Part shown: positions 1 to 11,175 of the stretch, in pieces
Layout: each line of letters begins with the position of its first letter
How positions within the stretch are numbered: position 1 is the stretch's first letter
NCBI GenBank assembly: GCA_012934845.2
Contig: WNNJ02000632.1
Span: 1 to 64,000, forward strand
Reading direction: 5' to 3'
Length of the DNA: 64,000 bases
Source: Pomphorhynchus laevis
Lineage: Eukaryota > Acanthocephala > Palaeacanthocephala > Echinorhynchida > Pomphorhynchidae
Notes under the pieces: generated by a model
Seen by the model: only the letters and a program-made list of their open reading frames with translations
The model's database searches: none
What the model was told of the DNA's origin: nothing
Made by a program: the position numbers and the translations under genes

Positions 1-75
1 AGATTATAACCAGTTATAATCTTGTTACAATACAGGCCATAATCTTGTCTTGATTCTTATAAATACTTACAATCT

Positions 76-125
76 ATTTGACCTGAGGAAGATCCCTAGA
101 GGGTTGAAACGCTGTCAGAAATAAT
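76..125 (+). ncRNA. Hammerhead-ribozyme-like relic of a PLE end
   Basis: Three boxes occur in hammerhead order and spacing: CTGAGGA (83-89), GAAA (106-109) and GTC (114-116). Between the first two is a short CCC/GGG hairpin (94-103), and a one-pair stem III (C110-G114) closes a GCT loop. Such motifs are known in the terminal repeats of Penelope-like elements. Stem I (ATTTGAC against GTCAGAAAT) pairs imperfectly and would use the GTC itself, so this is probably a decayed copy. No PLE coding sequence adjoins it. Confidence 0.35.
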
Positions 126-204
126 TTGGTTATCTTTGTCAGTTTCTTTCGGACTTTCAAATATATGATAGAAACCATGACGGATCCTGACCGGCAGCTT
201 CAAT

Positions 205-310
205 CTACATTTCCATTATATATATTTTTATATTTATATATTTATATATAATATATCTATATTTATATATATTATATATTTATATATAATATATATTTAT
301 ATTTTATAAA
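205..310. repeat. AT-only low-complexity tract
   Basis: The stretch consists almost only of TATATATTTATA-type runs. It resembles simple-sequence intronic or intergenic DNA. No feature beyond the composition is visible. Confidence 0.8.
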
Positions 311-1489
311 TCTTATGATAATTTAGAAATTTAAATGATTTATTTTGCGGATAAATTAATAATATCCTTGTGTTAAAATAAAGTTTGAAATAAAAACTCG
401 TGCTTTGAGCCAATTGCTTGACCCAACAGCCGAAGTTTTTAGGAAATAATAAGTGAATAAATCAATAGTTTGAAAGATATCTTAAGTAATTGTCTTTAAA
501 TGAAAGTATAAAGTGAAGCCGTTATGGTCATAATGCTCTGGTTAATCGTTGGACAATGTGCTAGCTGTGTTGCTTTAATTGAATAAGAGTAACTTGATAT
601 TTAATGCAATATCAAGATATTTTAATATTTTATCAATATTGTTATCAATAAATAGCAATATATAATAATTATTTAATTAATGCTAAGAAATGTTATACAA
701 AGTAGAAGCCGAGCATTTTGCCAAGTTAAAAATAAATGCTCAAAATTAATTTGTATGAAAAAAACTCTAAATATAATTTATGTTATTTAGAATAGAATTT
801 ATTTTATCTAGCAAATTCAGGACAGAGCATCTTTAAGGTCCACCAATAAACTAGAAAAGAAACAAAATCAAATTCAATACTGTACATTGGCAATAAATTT
901 GCAAAGGATGCGATATGTCAGGTGGTTTATCGTTAACATTACCGACAATGAATTTGTGTTTTTAATGGACGAGATATATGCGACAGAGGGGAGGTGTTTA
1001 TAGGTGTGAAAAAATGACGAGGAGCAAATGTTAACGGGAAGGCGGTTCCATGCTAGTGGCCCAGAAATATGATATGTGTGGATGTCATAATTTAGGCAAT
1101 ATTTAGGAATGACTGTCTAGAAATTACTTTATTAATTTGTGTAAAATGTTATAAAAGTAAGATATTAAATTGTTTTTTTTAATTTCTTATTAGTCTATCT
1201 ATAATGATGGGTAATGGTTTGTGATAAATATAGACTTAGTTTTCCGTAATTGTTTATTTATTTTGGCAATATAAAAATTTATATTTTTTGGACCAATTAA
1301 TGTACAGTTTAGTTTTGACACAATTTTAAATAATAATAATTTGCATGCTGCCACCAAATCAATTTTTTAATAAACATATTAAAAAAGGCAAATAAATTAC
1401 ATTTTTAATTAGTTTTATATATTAACTTTATATTAATTGTACTATTTGTTTAGTATTTACAAATAAGCATTAATTATAAACTGATTTAG
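311..1489. other. AT-rich DNA, no gene seen; probable intron
   Basis: No long open frame or recognisable motif occurs here. It ends in a plausible 3' splice site (AG at 1488-1489), so it probably belongs to the intron upstream of the convertase exon. It contains the first copy of a local repeat at 1131-1254. Confidence 0.5.
1131..1254 (+). repeat. Local direct repeat, copy 1, upstream of the exon
   Basis: This block begins ATTAATTTGTGTAAAA and ends TTTCCGTAATTGTT. Both blocks recur in the same order at 1724-1807, on the other side of the convertase exon. Copy 1 carries about 45 extra bases in the middle. The pair could be two copies of an unknown short interspersed element or the trace of a small duplication. 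Confidence 0.7.
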
Positions 1490-1662
1490 GCATAAGAATG
1501 CTGGACGGAGATATTTCCGACAGGGTGGAGGCTGCTTCTCTAAGTTTCCGTCCAGATCGCATTGATATTTATTCAGCTAGTTGGGGTCCAGATGATAATG
1601 GGAAAGTTGTTGACGGACCTGGGAGGCTTGCAAAGAAAGCTTTCGAGGAAGGAGCAACTTCA
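1490..1662 (+). CDS. Furin/kexin-type proprotein convertase, single catalytic-domain exon
   Basis: The translated exon reads GIRMLDGDISDRVEAAS through IYSASWGPDDNGKVVDG to LAKKAFEEGATS. That is the subtilisin-like core of furin-family proprotein convertases just after the catalytic His, including the family signature IYSASWGP-D-GK-VDGP. These proteases cut secreted and membrane proproteins after paired basic residues in the trans-Golgi. The exon has AG at 1488-1489 (first codon split, G|GC) and a GTAAGC donor at 1663. The catalytic His, Asn and Ser lie in other exons, none of which I can find in this window. The exon is therefore either embedded in very long introns or an isolated gene fragment. 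The intact frame and good splice sites favour a real exon. The ATG at 1498 is internal, not a start codon. Confidence 0.9.
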
Positions 1663-1723
1663 GTAAGCTTATCAATTTTTGCTTATTTTTTATGGATTTA
1701 ATCCTCAAATTTGTCAACACTAA

Positions 1724-1807
1724 ATTAATTTGTGTAAAAGGTTATAAAAGTTATATACTGTTGGGTAATGGTTTGTGGTAAATATAGACTTGGTTTCCGT
1801 AATTGTT
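1724..1807 (+). repeat. Local direct repeat, copy 2, downstream of the exon
   Basis: Second copy of the block at 1131-1254, sharing ATTAATTTGTGTAAAA, GGGTAATGGTTTGTG and ATAAATATAGACTT in the same order. It begins about 60 bases after the splice donor. Confidence 0.7.
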
Positions 1808-2001
1808 ACGAAAACCGAAAAAAATTTGTAAATATTCTAAAATTGTAATAAGTTGATTTTAATTTTTGAATATACTTTCAAATTTTATCGTTTCATATTT
1901 TAATGTTTTATAATATCACGATATTGGCATGTACTCAAAGTTATAATTTTTAATCCTATCTATAAAATATATCAATTTTTTAAATAATAATCTATGGTTA
2001 C

Positions 2002-2757
2002 ACTGGATTATGAATACTTTTATAAATTATAAATACTGGATTATGAATACGGGATTATGAATACTGACCTATGAATACCGGATTATGAATACTGGATTAT
2101 GGATACTGGATTATGAATACTGGATTATGAATACTAAATTATGAATACTGGATTATGAATACTAACCTATGAATACCGGATTATGAATACTGGATTATGA
2201 ATACTGGATTATGAATGCTGGATTATGAATACGGGATTATAAATACTGGATTATGAATACTGGATTATGAATACTGGATTATGAATACTAAATTATGAAT
2301 ACTGGATTATGAATGCTGGATTATGAGTACTGGATTATGAATGCTGGATTATGAGTACTGGATTATGAATACTGGATTATGAATACCGGATTATGAATAC
2401 TGGATTATGAATACGGGATTATGAATACTGACCTATGAATACCGGATTATGAATACTGGATTATGAATACTGGATTATGAATAGTGGATTATGAATACTG
2501 GATTATGAATACTGGATTATGAATACGGGATTATGAATGCTGAATTATGAATACCGGATTATGAATACCGGATTATGAATACCGGATTATGAATACCGGA
2601 TTATGAATGCTGGATTATGAATACTGGATTATGAATACGGGATTATTAATACTGGATTATGAATACCGGATTATGAATACTGGATTATGAATACTGGATT
2701 ATGAATACTTTATTATGAATACTGGATTATAAATACTGGATTATGAATACTGGATTA
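2002..2757 (+). repeat. 14-bp minisatellite
   Basis: About 54 tandem copies of a 14-bp unit (ATGAATACTGGATT) fill this stretch. Variants include ATACGGG, ATACCGG, ATGCTGG and a GACCTATGAATACC block. The GACCTATG variant recurs at 2065, 2165 and 2430, each time followed by a similar string of variants, which suggests higher-order amplification. It separates the convertase region from the transposon-filled remainder. Confidence 0.95.
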
Positions 2758-2769
2758 TACATAAAATAT

Positions 2770-3715
2770 AAGTTATTTAGTGTGAGCTCTTCACAAACTC
2801 TTCAGTTCCGCCACGAGCGGCTTGTGTCCAAGCTCGCCACATCCTCCCCGCCGGCGTCTACCTGGCTTGTCTCCTTTGCCGTATTTGCAGCTGATTCGGT
2901 TGGCGCGTCCAATGCTTGCAACGGAACCCCACATTATTCGCTTTCGACAGATGATAGTCGAGTTAATATACTAGCGATATCATTGTATGGTTCAGTATTG
3001 AACATACAACGCTTCGGTGTTTCTATTATCGTCTGTGGGACATCAGATAGTGGGTGGTTGCGTCCATTCAACGACGCTAGGATTGGCCAAGCATTTCCGC
3101 GCATGAGGGTCAACGATGCTCTTTGGAATAGGTGATCTACCGTTTTATGATATTCGATCTCAGTTGTGGCGGATATCTGTTATGCTATCGATCGCATGAG
3201 ACGTTCGCCTTGGTCGTTCCAGCCCCCATACGTCTCTACTACTGCCGGTATAAATTGATAACCAGCGGACTCTATACGTGCTCTATACTTCCTCTCCTTG
3301 ACATTGACTGCATACATTGTCGCTGCATAGCCTGGCGTTATCGATGCGTTTGCTATGTACGCTGATTGTTGTGGATGTGTTACAGCGAAATCAACTGCAC
3401 GAGGAGGGTCCCCATGAATCAAAACGTCTGCAGGTCGTTCACGAAGGTCCGATATAAGGTTCCTAACCTCCAAAGCGACATGCATTCCTGCAGATTGAGC
3501 GGCATGAAAGACCACATCGCGAATTCTGTTGTGTCGCAGTCCCGGGTAACCCCCATATTGGCAGGTTAGCGCATGTAGGCCGACCGAATCAGCGGGGAGA
3601 AAGCATCGCCCACACCGCTCTCCAGGTGAAAATAGAGGCGCACCAAGCCAAAATCGAGTTAAGGCGCAAAACTGCGAAGGGGGAATGTCCACTCCGAGCG
3701 CTTTATTTGGGACCA
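2770..3715 (-). mobile_element. LINE family D, 3' fragment (RLE-type endonuclease end)
   Basis: On the minus strand, 3715-3180 stays open. It shows a zinc-knuckle (CGRC, then HALTC) followed by RHNRIRDVVFHAAQSAG, RPADVLIHGDPPRAVDFAV and VVETYGGWNDQGERLMRSIA. This is the C-terminal zinc knuckle plus restriction-like (RLE, PD-(D/E)xK) endonuclease of an R2/NeSL/CRE-type LINE. After a stop the frame goes on to about 2770 (FQRASLTLMRGNAWPILASL). The RT is missing. A second copy of the family is at 40480-41285. At 3715-3735 it joins a LINE-A fragment of opposite strand. Confidence 0.75.
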
Positions 3716-3734
3716 CAAATAAAGATATCCCTAT

Positions 3735-4155
3735 TCTCTGCACAGCCTTACTCAGTTCTTCACTCTTTTCACTTCCTCTTAACTATCTCTCTCCCGATGA
3801 TCTCTGCATTCTGTTTGATTCTGAACTTATGTCTATTATCAATAAACTTCTGCCTAGTCGACTCCGACGCTCTCAGCGCTTGCGCCATGCTCCCTGGTTC
3901 GATTCTGACTGTAGTCTTTCTAAGCGTCGACTCCGTCACTCTTTCCGTGTGTATAATCGCTTTCTTAAACGTTCTCCCAACTCACTCCCTCCAAATCTCC
4001 GTGATTCCTACTTTTCTCTACGCCGTTCACATCTTATTCTTATACGTACTAAACGTACTATCTTTTGGCGAAATCAACTCGAGTCATCTACCAACTCTAA
4101 ATCTCATTGGAAAATCTGAAACTCAATTCTATCAGGATCATCTACTTCTTGTAAT
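3735..4155 (+). mobile_element. LINE family A, copy 1, short internal fragment
   Basis: The + strand frame reads LCTALLSSSLFSLPLNYLSPDDL through LRRSQRLRHAPWFDSDC to HWKI. It matches the endonuclease-RT linker of the full LINE-A at about 24050-24460 almost word for word. Both ends are cut: the left abuts LINE-D and the right is lost shortly after CTTGTAAT. It is a pseudogenic scrap. Confidence 0.85.
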
Positions 4156-4362
4156 TGAATGAATAATTGCATACACGAGCGAGTATCATTATTTGGTCGG
4201 CTTCATAAATTATCCTCGTGTGAATTCTTTAATCATAGATACAGCACTGTACACTACAATCAGCGTAGCTGGACCTCATCAGAAGTGAGCTTACGCCTAC
4301 CTTTCGTGTTTCGGTCCTTTAATGATCTGCTGAAATTTTCCTCTGCTGCCTTTATGTAAAAA
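4156..4362. other. Unassigned sequence
   Basis: No coding similarity or repeat was recognised between the LINE-A scrap and the hairpin cluster. Confidence 0.5.
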
Positions 4363-4500
4363 CAAACGATACAGTTTGTAAGGAAAGCATTTCCACTTGT
4401 GCAAACTGTACGTTGTTTCCGTCTTTTGTAACAAAAAGACGGAGCTAGCACTACAGTTGCCGGAAACAATCGAAATTCGGTTGTTTCCGGCAACTGTAGT
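4363..4500. repeat. Cluster of three hairpins (foldback-like)
   Basis: Three inverted repeats follow one another. First, TACAGTTTG near 4371 pairs with CAAACTGTA near 4402 and encloses a GGAAA/TTTCC stem. Second, CCGTCTTTT pairs with AAAAGACGG (about 4418-4442). Third, a perfect 19-bp pair lies at 4451-4469 and 4481-4499, its 11-base loop extending the stem by four more pairs. It could be a foldback/MITE-type end or a structured RNA. There is no coding potential. Confidence 0.7.
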
Positions 4501-4524
4501 AAAGCAGTTGATTATGTAAAGCCA

Positions 4525-6892
4525 TAATCATAACGAAGGAGAGAAAGGAGGACGGAGTAGTCGACAATGTCGAATGCGGAGAAGAGATCGAGGGAGATAA
4601 GAACAGTATATAGAGCCTTGTCTCGAGAAATGAGTAAGTCGTTGTAAATTTTCATGCAGGCAATTTATGTGGAATGATTAGAACGGAGGGCGGATTGGAA
4701 AGGAGGGTACAGATTTGATGAGTAGATATAAGCGTTGATCTGCGTTAAGATGAAAAGTTCTAAGAGCTTAGAAAGACTAGGGAGTAGTGAAATGGGGCGA
4801 TAGCTATAAGAAATAGAATGCTCGAGCGATTGTTTCTTGAGGAGGGGACGAACGATTGCGGATTTCTAGTGTGAAGGGAAGATACGACTGCGGATAGACG
4901 AGTTAAACAAGGTTGTGAGGAAAGGGGATATCGATGAGCATATGGATTTAAGTATGTTATTGCCAGGGGATCGGCAGGTGAGGTTATATTTCCAAGGACA
5001 TGAGGACAGATGAGACTTCAGTAGGTGGGACAGGGAGAATATGAAAGAGTTAGGGATGATAAGGCTAGGCGTGGCAGAGTGGTATAGGATGGAGACTGGG
5101 GTGTGAAAGAGCAACGTGAATACTTTGGTCTGGAGAAATGACGAATAATCATAGTGATTGATGTTGCATTGCGATTAGAAACGAGCAAGGATTGAATTAA
5201 AAGTATGCCAGCGAGTCTTAGAGTTGAAAGAAGTGATGATTTTATGCTTCCAGAATGAATTGCATTCGGTACGTAGTAGTTAAGATGATACCGGCATAGA
5301 GCAAGATACGAATTACGGAAATACTAAGTGATCGAGCGGAGATCACGTCTGAGAGAGCGGTGATAGACTCGAAAAGCATGACGGAGACGACGCATTGAGA
5401 GTAGGCTTTGGATGTCAGACCATGGGGCACGGTGCAAGCGATGGTGTGGGTGAGGCTTGAAGGGCAAGAGAATATCGAGAGTGGATGTGAGTACAGAGTC
5501 GAAAAGAAAGGCGAGATCGTGAGGAGAGGAATATGTTATTGTGGAATAGGATAGAGATGATTTGAGTCAGGCAGAGCGGAGAAGGGAGATGTCAAGATTT
5601 CTCCACGTGCGACGTATGATTGTAGGTGTGTGAGGAGGGGTGTGTTTGTGAGTGAGATCAAGGGTGACAAGAATGTGATCGGTTAGACCATGATCGACTA
5701 TGGACAGTGAGGTGTAGGCAGCAAAATGATCGGGGACAGCGATGATGTGGAGTTCCCCGCAAAGGATATGTGTGGGGGCAGTGGAGATGGGTTAGTTGTT
5801 ATAGTTATATTGAATGTTGATGAACTGGATGGACTCGGTCGAAGAGGGGCGGTCGTGGCGGATGCTGAAGTCGCCAAGAACGATTGAAGGTTTGGTGGAC
5901 AAAGAACAGTGGGACAGAAGTTCAGCGAGTTCGGTAAAAAAAATAAGAAGGAATGACTAGATGAAGCAGGACAGTATATATTGCCGAGATCTAGATTGAT
6001 CGGGTTAGAAGAATGACAAGTGAACAGTATAAAATAGCAAGGACTGAGAGGGGGATTGATTTTGCGAAGAGACGCTGGGTGACGCGCGAATACGACGATG
6101 CCGCCATGATTAGAGAATTTAGAAATTTTCTAATTTCTAAGTTTAAGTAAAGGGGCGAACGGACTTGACTAGTGAGCAACCGGCAGAGAGCAAACGGCAG
6201 ATGGAGAGGTCGTCAGAATCGGAGTGCCAGGATTCAGTTAGGCAGAAGAGATCGATGGATTGCTTGGTGAATAGGTTGAGGATGATATCGGATTTATTGA
6301 GAATAGATCTAGTGATGAGTTGGCCAAGGTGGAAACTGTGTGTGGTGGTAATAGGAGCTAGTGGAGAAGACATAGAAGAGATGGGGCGGCATTGAATTTT
6401 AGGACGGGTGTGGACAACTTGAAAATTTCCGTCGATGTTTCGAATCGAGAGAGATGTTTCGCCGTTTTCCTCGCGACAGCGTTTTTTGATGTGGGCAGAA
6501 GAGAGTTGAGCTATTTCAGAAGGGGTGCGAACGGGGAAATTTGAGTGGTTGAAGATGACATCTGTTTGAATCGTTGTGAGAGGACCGAGGACGCGTAAGA
6601 GCGATGCTTGAAAAAAAATTTAAGAGAGGAGGCGTGAAAGGATTAGATTGTGAAGATTTGTTTAGGCTGATGAATGCGATAGGAGATGTGTTGTTGATAA
6701 AGGATGGTTTATCCGCAGGAACAAGATATGAGAGGTTAATATGAATTCGGAAACATCGTGGTCGAGACGTGCTTGTGAAGATAGAGGTGGAAAGAGTGAT
6801 ATTAGTGACGATGACACAACGATCGCGAGAAGGAAACGGTTGCCGTAAAGAAGGACGAGTAACTTTAGTTGGAGAGAGATGGGAGTTGAGGA
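4525..6892 (-). mobile_element. LINE family B, copy 1, broken (CR1/L2-like)
   Basis: Read on the minus strand from 6890 to 4525, it shows the end of ORF1 (PADKPSF, SLNKSSQSNPF), the APE endonuclease start (TRSILNKSDIILNLFTKQSIDLFCLTESWHSDSDDL) and part of the RT (FNSSIRSRIFPSH, then a region equal to VDHSVLLSLLR of copy 2). The frames are interrupted many times and the last third of the RT and the 3' tail are absent. Compare the longer copy at 12310-16135. Its left end adjoins the hairpin cluster; its right end is where the inverted LINE-C arm begins. Confidence 0.8.
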
Positions 6893-7963
6893 TATTATTA
6901 TTTCGACAAACAGACGAGCAAAGCTCATAGTTGCACATTTAAAAAAAGAAAAAGTAGGAAAAAAAGAAAGACTCACAAACAAAAGTCAAAAAAAGAGTTC
7001 ATGTTTGAATGCTGAAACCGATCTTGAGTTGACAATTTCTTCACTTAATCGGTTCCACTTACTTACGATTCGGAGTCCAAATTGTACAGTTTTAGAGCGT
7101 ATAACTCAGCGATGGGCTAAAGTAAAATTGTGTCCACGCAAAGCCCGACTTTTCCGAACAGTCATCAAGTCTCTTAAGACTTGATTTCCCTTGTGTAAAG
7201 CTTCCCATGTTGAACACATATCTCGCCGAAACCAAAGGTCGCTTATAGAAACCATACCAAGTTTTGTAAGCCTTTCATTAAAAGGTAAGACTTTAACTGA
7301 ATTTACGAGCTTTGTTGCCCGGCGCAGTACATTTTCAATTCTACTTTTCTCGTATACTGTTCTTGGGAACGAATATTGTGATGCATTAGGTAAGATGACT
7401 GATCACAAATGCGTTGAAGAGTGCTCTAAATAAAACTGGACTCAACACACTAAAAGTTCTACGAATCATCCCAACCATTCGATTTGCTTTGGAGCAAGCC
7501 AACTCAGTATTTCAACTAGTCTAAAAATCATTCGCAACTAATATTCCAAGGTCGCTAAGACGAGTTACTACTTAAATGTTCTTATCCTCAAGATGATAAG
7601 TTGGATACACGCTATGACTGCGTGATTGTAAACGCAAACAAGCATACTTCGATATATTCAGTGACGGACCATTCATATAAGCCCAGTTGGAAACGCTGTC
7701 GATATCCGATTGAACTAGCACCGTGTCCTAATCTGACCGGATAGCCTGTCAAATTTTTTAGGTCGTCTGCATATAAGAGAGAGTGTGAGTTCAAAATGGA
7801 AGGAAAGTCATTAATAAAAATACAGAATAACAATGGGCCGATGACCGAACCCTGCGGAACTCCAACAGTGACCGGATAAGGATCAGAAAGAGAACCATTT
7901 ACAACAACCTGATGGAATCTGTTAGATAAAAATTCTTTTATCCAGCGAATAATTAAGGAGATC
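6893..7963 (-). mobile_element. LINE family C, inverted 3' arm
   Basis: This stretch is the near-perfect reverse complement of 10825-11894, including RT residues GVPQGSVIGPLLFCIFIND and LLYADDL, the C-terminal region, and the 3' tail ending AAATAATAATA. It is a 5'-truncated copy whose truncation point (about 7963) abuts the 5' end of the + strand LINE-C. Only scattered base differences separate the arms. See the finding on the composite. Confidence 0.9.
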
Positions 7964-7969
7964 GTAACT

Positions 7970-8701
7970 ATGCTACAGAATAGTATTCTCTCTAGTGCAT
8001 CTGATGTAAATTTACATCGAAAAATACAGCATAAGTTACATGAGGTGGTGGGTGAGGTGAATTCTATAACTTCGAATAAATCCTTCAATAATGCAGATAT
8101 CGATCCAACTGCACATCGATACCCACATGCAGTTAGCAAGACTACAGCGTCAGTTACGGGTTTCACTCCTGTTCGTATCTGGAAGAGAGGTCACTCAAAA
8201 TCGTATACTGTTCGTCAAACAGAAAATGAACGAACGCTGAATATCAACAATCACACAGGCAATGATGATATACAGAACTCACCTACTAGTAATGACATTG
8301 TGGTTCTACATAACGAGTGCGTAAACGAGCACATTAAGGAAGCTCATCTCATATCATCTCAATCAATGAATGCCCCTAGAGCGAGTTCGTCTGTGCAGCA
8401 AATGTCTACTTTCTCACAACTGCGTAAACAGCATGATCCTTTGCGTTCTATTATTTTCGCCAATGTGTCGGAATCAAGCTCTGTCAATATCCAAAACCGA
8501 CTAAATGAAGATTTGCTGAAGGTACGTAGTATTCTCATGATCGTTTTGGCACAATCCCCTGAAGAGATCGTATCTAGTATTAAAATAGTTGCTTTATTCC
8601 GCATAGGGAGGAAAATTAACGATCATCCTAGACTGCTAAAAGCCATTCTGACATATCCAAAAGCCGTTAAGACCATCTTTAGGAACTCTTATCGTCTCTA
8701 A
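7970..8701 (+). CDS. LINE-C ORF1 protein
   Basis: This 243-residue frame has a low-complexity N-terminus. Its C-terminal block, RSIIFANVSESSSVNIQNRL then KIVALFRIGRKINDHPRLLK, resembles the ORF1 nucleic-acid-binding region of CR1-like LINEs (pattern VIFNVPES...FRLGR...RPLKV). ORF1 products usually bind the element RNA. No zinc finger is visible. The frame closes with TAA at 8699-8701; the downstream text continues with ORF1-like words, so the protein may be shortened. Confidence 0.65.
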   Translation: MLQNSILSSASDVNLHRKIQHKLHEVVGEVNSITSNKSFNNADIDPTAHRYPHAVSKTTASVTGFTPVRIWKRGHSKSYTVRQTENERTLNINNHTGNDDIQNSPTSNDIVVLHNECVNEHIKEAHLISSQSMNAPRASSSVQQMSTFSQLRKQHDPLRSIIFANVSESSSVNIQNRLNEDLLKVRSILMIVLAQSPEEIVSSIKIVALFRIGRKINDHPRLLKAILTYPKAVKTIFRNSYRL

Positions 8702-9069
8702 GGTTCGTCTGCAAGATTGTTAAAAGATCTCGACGTGAATGAACGTAAGCATCTACGTGAAGCTAAACAATGTTTGAAGTCTCGTATTGAAGCTGGTGAG
8801 TCAAACTTGACAATTCGAAATTTTCAGGTTGTGCGGAGGAAGACTTAAATACATTAGATGCCTCTACAGGTAGATCATTCAATCCTTCCTCCGCCGCTCA
8901 GAAGTCATTGGTAATTTCAAATATTTCATATGTGGATAATAAATGTTTAAGAAATATTGTCCATTACTCCTCCCCATTGTGGTCGGCTCTTGAGCGACGT
9001 AGCGAGGATTATCAGTTATACATGCCGATATCGTTGGCTCAGCAGACTCTACCCTAAAGCTTAGAATGT

Positions 9070-9957
9070 TTGTTATTATATACGAACGCCCGTAGTCTTC
9101 CAAAAATTGACGAATTAAAACTCCGCATTGAGAATTCGCATCCGCTATTAGTTGCTATTACTGAAACATGGCTTCATGATAGAATTACTTATGCTGAGAT
9201 CTGCATTGAAAATTATACATCTTATCGAGTTGACAGATCTATCTGCAAGGGTGGTGGAGTGATTCTCTACGTGCATAATATTTTAGTGTTTAAATTGCTA
9301 GATGTCCGAGCGTCCGATGGAATCGAGTTATTGTGAGGTAGTGTGTCTCTTCCTACTCTTGGTTCAGTGACTTTAGGCTTAATCTATCGCAATCCCACTT
9401 CAGATGTTTGTGACTTGATCGATTACATTCTAGAGTTTGGTTCCACATCAAATCTTTTTATAGTTGGTGATTTCAACTTAGCGACAGTAGATTGGAACAC
9501 CTACACATCTTCCGTGTGTAGTCCGTCCACATCATTATTTCTTGATATGATTAACTCGCTAAACCTTACCCAACATGTTTCAAAATTTACCCGATTTTCC
9601 CAAGAAAATCAATCGCTACTTGATATTTGTCTAACATCGAATAAATACATTATACACAAAGTTACGCACTCCGATCCTTTGAGTAGGTCAGATCACTGTG
9701 TTCTCAATTTCTACTCAGATTTTACACGTCCTTCAGCTTGTAGATTACAACAGAATTCTTTAAATTATTTTAAAACTAACTTCGAACTTGTGCGTCAGAA
9801 TATATTAAATATTTCATGGCTCAGTCCGTTTTATGTAGGGGTTAATAAGGCATGCTATCGGTTAGAAGCCACCCTGAAGGAATTACTCATACGATTTTCG
9901 CCCCGTAAAACCGTTGCAAATCGTATACACCTAAACCTTGGTTTGACAAAAAGTTAA
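9070..9957 (+). pseudogene. LINE-C APE endonuclease, one stop inside
   Basis: Two consecutive pieces in one frame, separated by TGA at 9334-9336, carry the endonuclease/exonuclease/phosphatase fold: LLYTNARSLPKIDELKL, AITETWLHD, GGGVILYV, LGLIYRNP, FIVGDFNLATVDW and SRSDHCVLNF. The metal- and phosphate-binding signatures (ITETW, GDFN, SDH) are present. It would nick target DNA for target-primed reverse transcription. Confidence 0.8.
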
Positions 9958-10311
9958 AGAATGCTTTAAAATTAAAAAAAATGAAATTACAGTTGTTTTC
10001 TAATAATAGTATTGATTGCTATTGGTATAGAAAGGCCAGAAATCGGTTCACATTTCTTAAATGCTTCAAACAATGTCAATTTGAAAAGAAAATTGCTCAA
10101 ATGTCAATTCATAATCCTAAATCCGTATTCAATTATGCTAATTTCAACAGCAAAAATAAACATTGGTTCACTTGTTGAAAGTGATGGTTGCACATTGATT
10201 AAATATGATGACATATCGAATGCTTTCGCTCAACATTTTTGCATAGGAGTTCGTAAATCCCCCTCCGTCACCTATGCCTCGTACTGTCCATCGAATATAA
10301 ACATTCTTTAG

Positions 10312-11175
10312 ATGTTTTCTGTTAATGATGTAGTGCTAGAGCTCAAGCGGCTTAAATCGTCAGGTTCTATTTGTCCTGATCGTTTACCACCGGTATTTCT
10401 CAAGAATATCGCTGATGTTATCGGCATACCACTATATTGGATTTGTGTCGCCTCCTTGTACTTCGGTTGTGTCCCGATGAATTGGAAACTTTCGTTGATA
10501 AGGCCCGTTTTGAAGAAAGGTGATCCATCTTCAGTTGAAAATTATCGCCCGATAAGTTTAGCGTGGGTATTCTGTCGAGTTTTGGAAAGGATAATATACC
10601 GCATTCTAAGCGATTATCTAGAATCCAACAAATTATTGTGTAACAACCAACATGGATTTCGAAGGGATCGCTCAACAATCACTAATCTCTTGATTGCCCA
10701 GAATAGCTGGGGTTCGTTAGTTGATAAGGGCTTTGATGTTGATATAGTATTTTTTGATTTTTCAAAAGCGTTTGATATGGTTCCACATGACATCTTGATT
10801 CAGAAAATGCGTGCTCTAAACATTGATCCCCTTATTATTCGCTAAATAAAAGAATTTTTATCTAACAGATTCCATCAGGTTTTTGTAAATGGTTCTCTTT
10901 CTGATCCTTATCCGGTCACTGTTGGAGTTCCGCAGGGTTCGGTCATCGGCCCATTGTTATTCTGTATTTTCATTAATGACTTTCCTTCCATTTTGAACTC
11001 ACACTCTCTCTTATATGCAGACGACCTAAAAAATTTGACAGGCTATCCGGTCAGATTAGGACACGGTGCTAGTTCAATCGGATATCGACAGCGTTTCCAA
11101 CTGGGCTTATATGAATGGTCCGTCACTGAATATATCGAAGTATGCTTGTTTGCGTTTACAATCACGCAGTCATAG
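10312..11175 (+). pseudogene. LINE-C reverse transcriptase
   Basis: RT blocks appear in order: KSSGSICPDRLPPVFLKN, IRPVLKKGDPSSVENYRPISL, NNQHGFRRDRSTITNLL, FFDFSKAFDMVPHDIL, GVPQGSVIGPLLFCIF and the catalytic YADDL (about 11017-11031). A stop at 10843-10845 splits it. The part from 10825 on is repeated in inverted orientation at 6893-7963. Confidence 0.85.

Noticed and set aside
2002-2757. CRISPR-like array
   Set aside because: Units adjoin without spacers and the DNA is eukaryotic; it is a minisatellite.
2743-3135. 130-residue + strand frame
   Set aside because: Antisense to the LINE-D C-terminal region, with no own motif.
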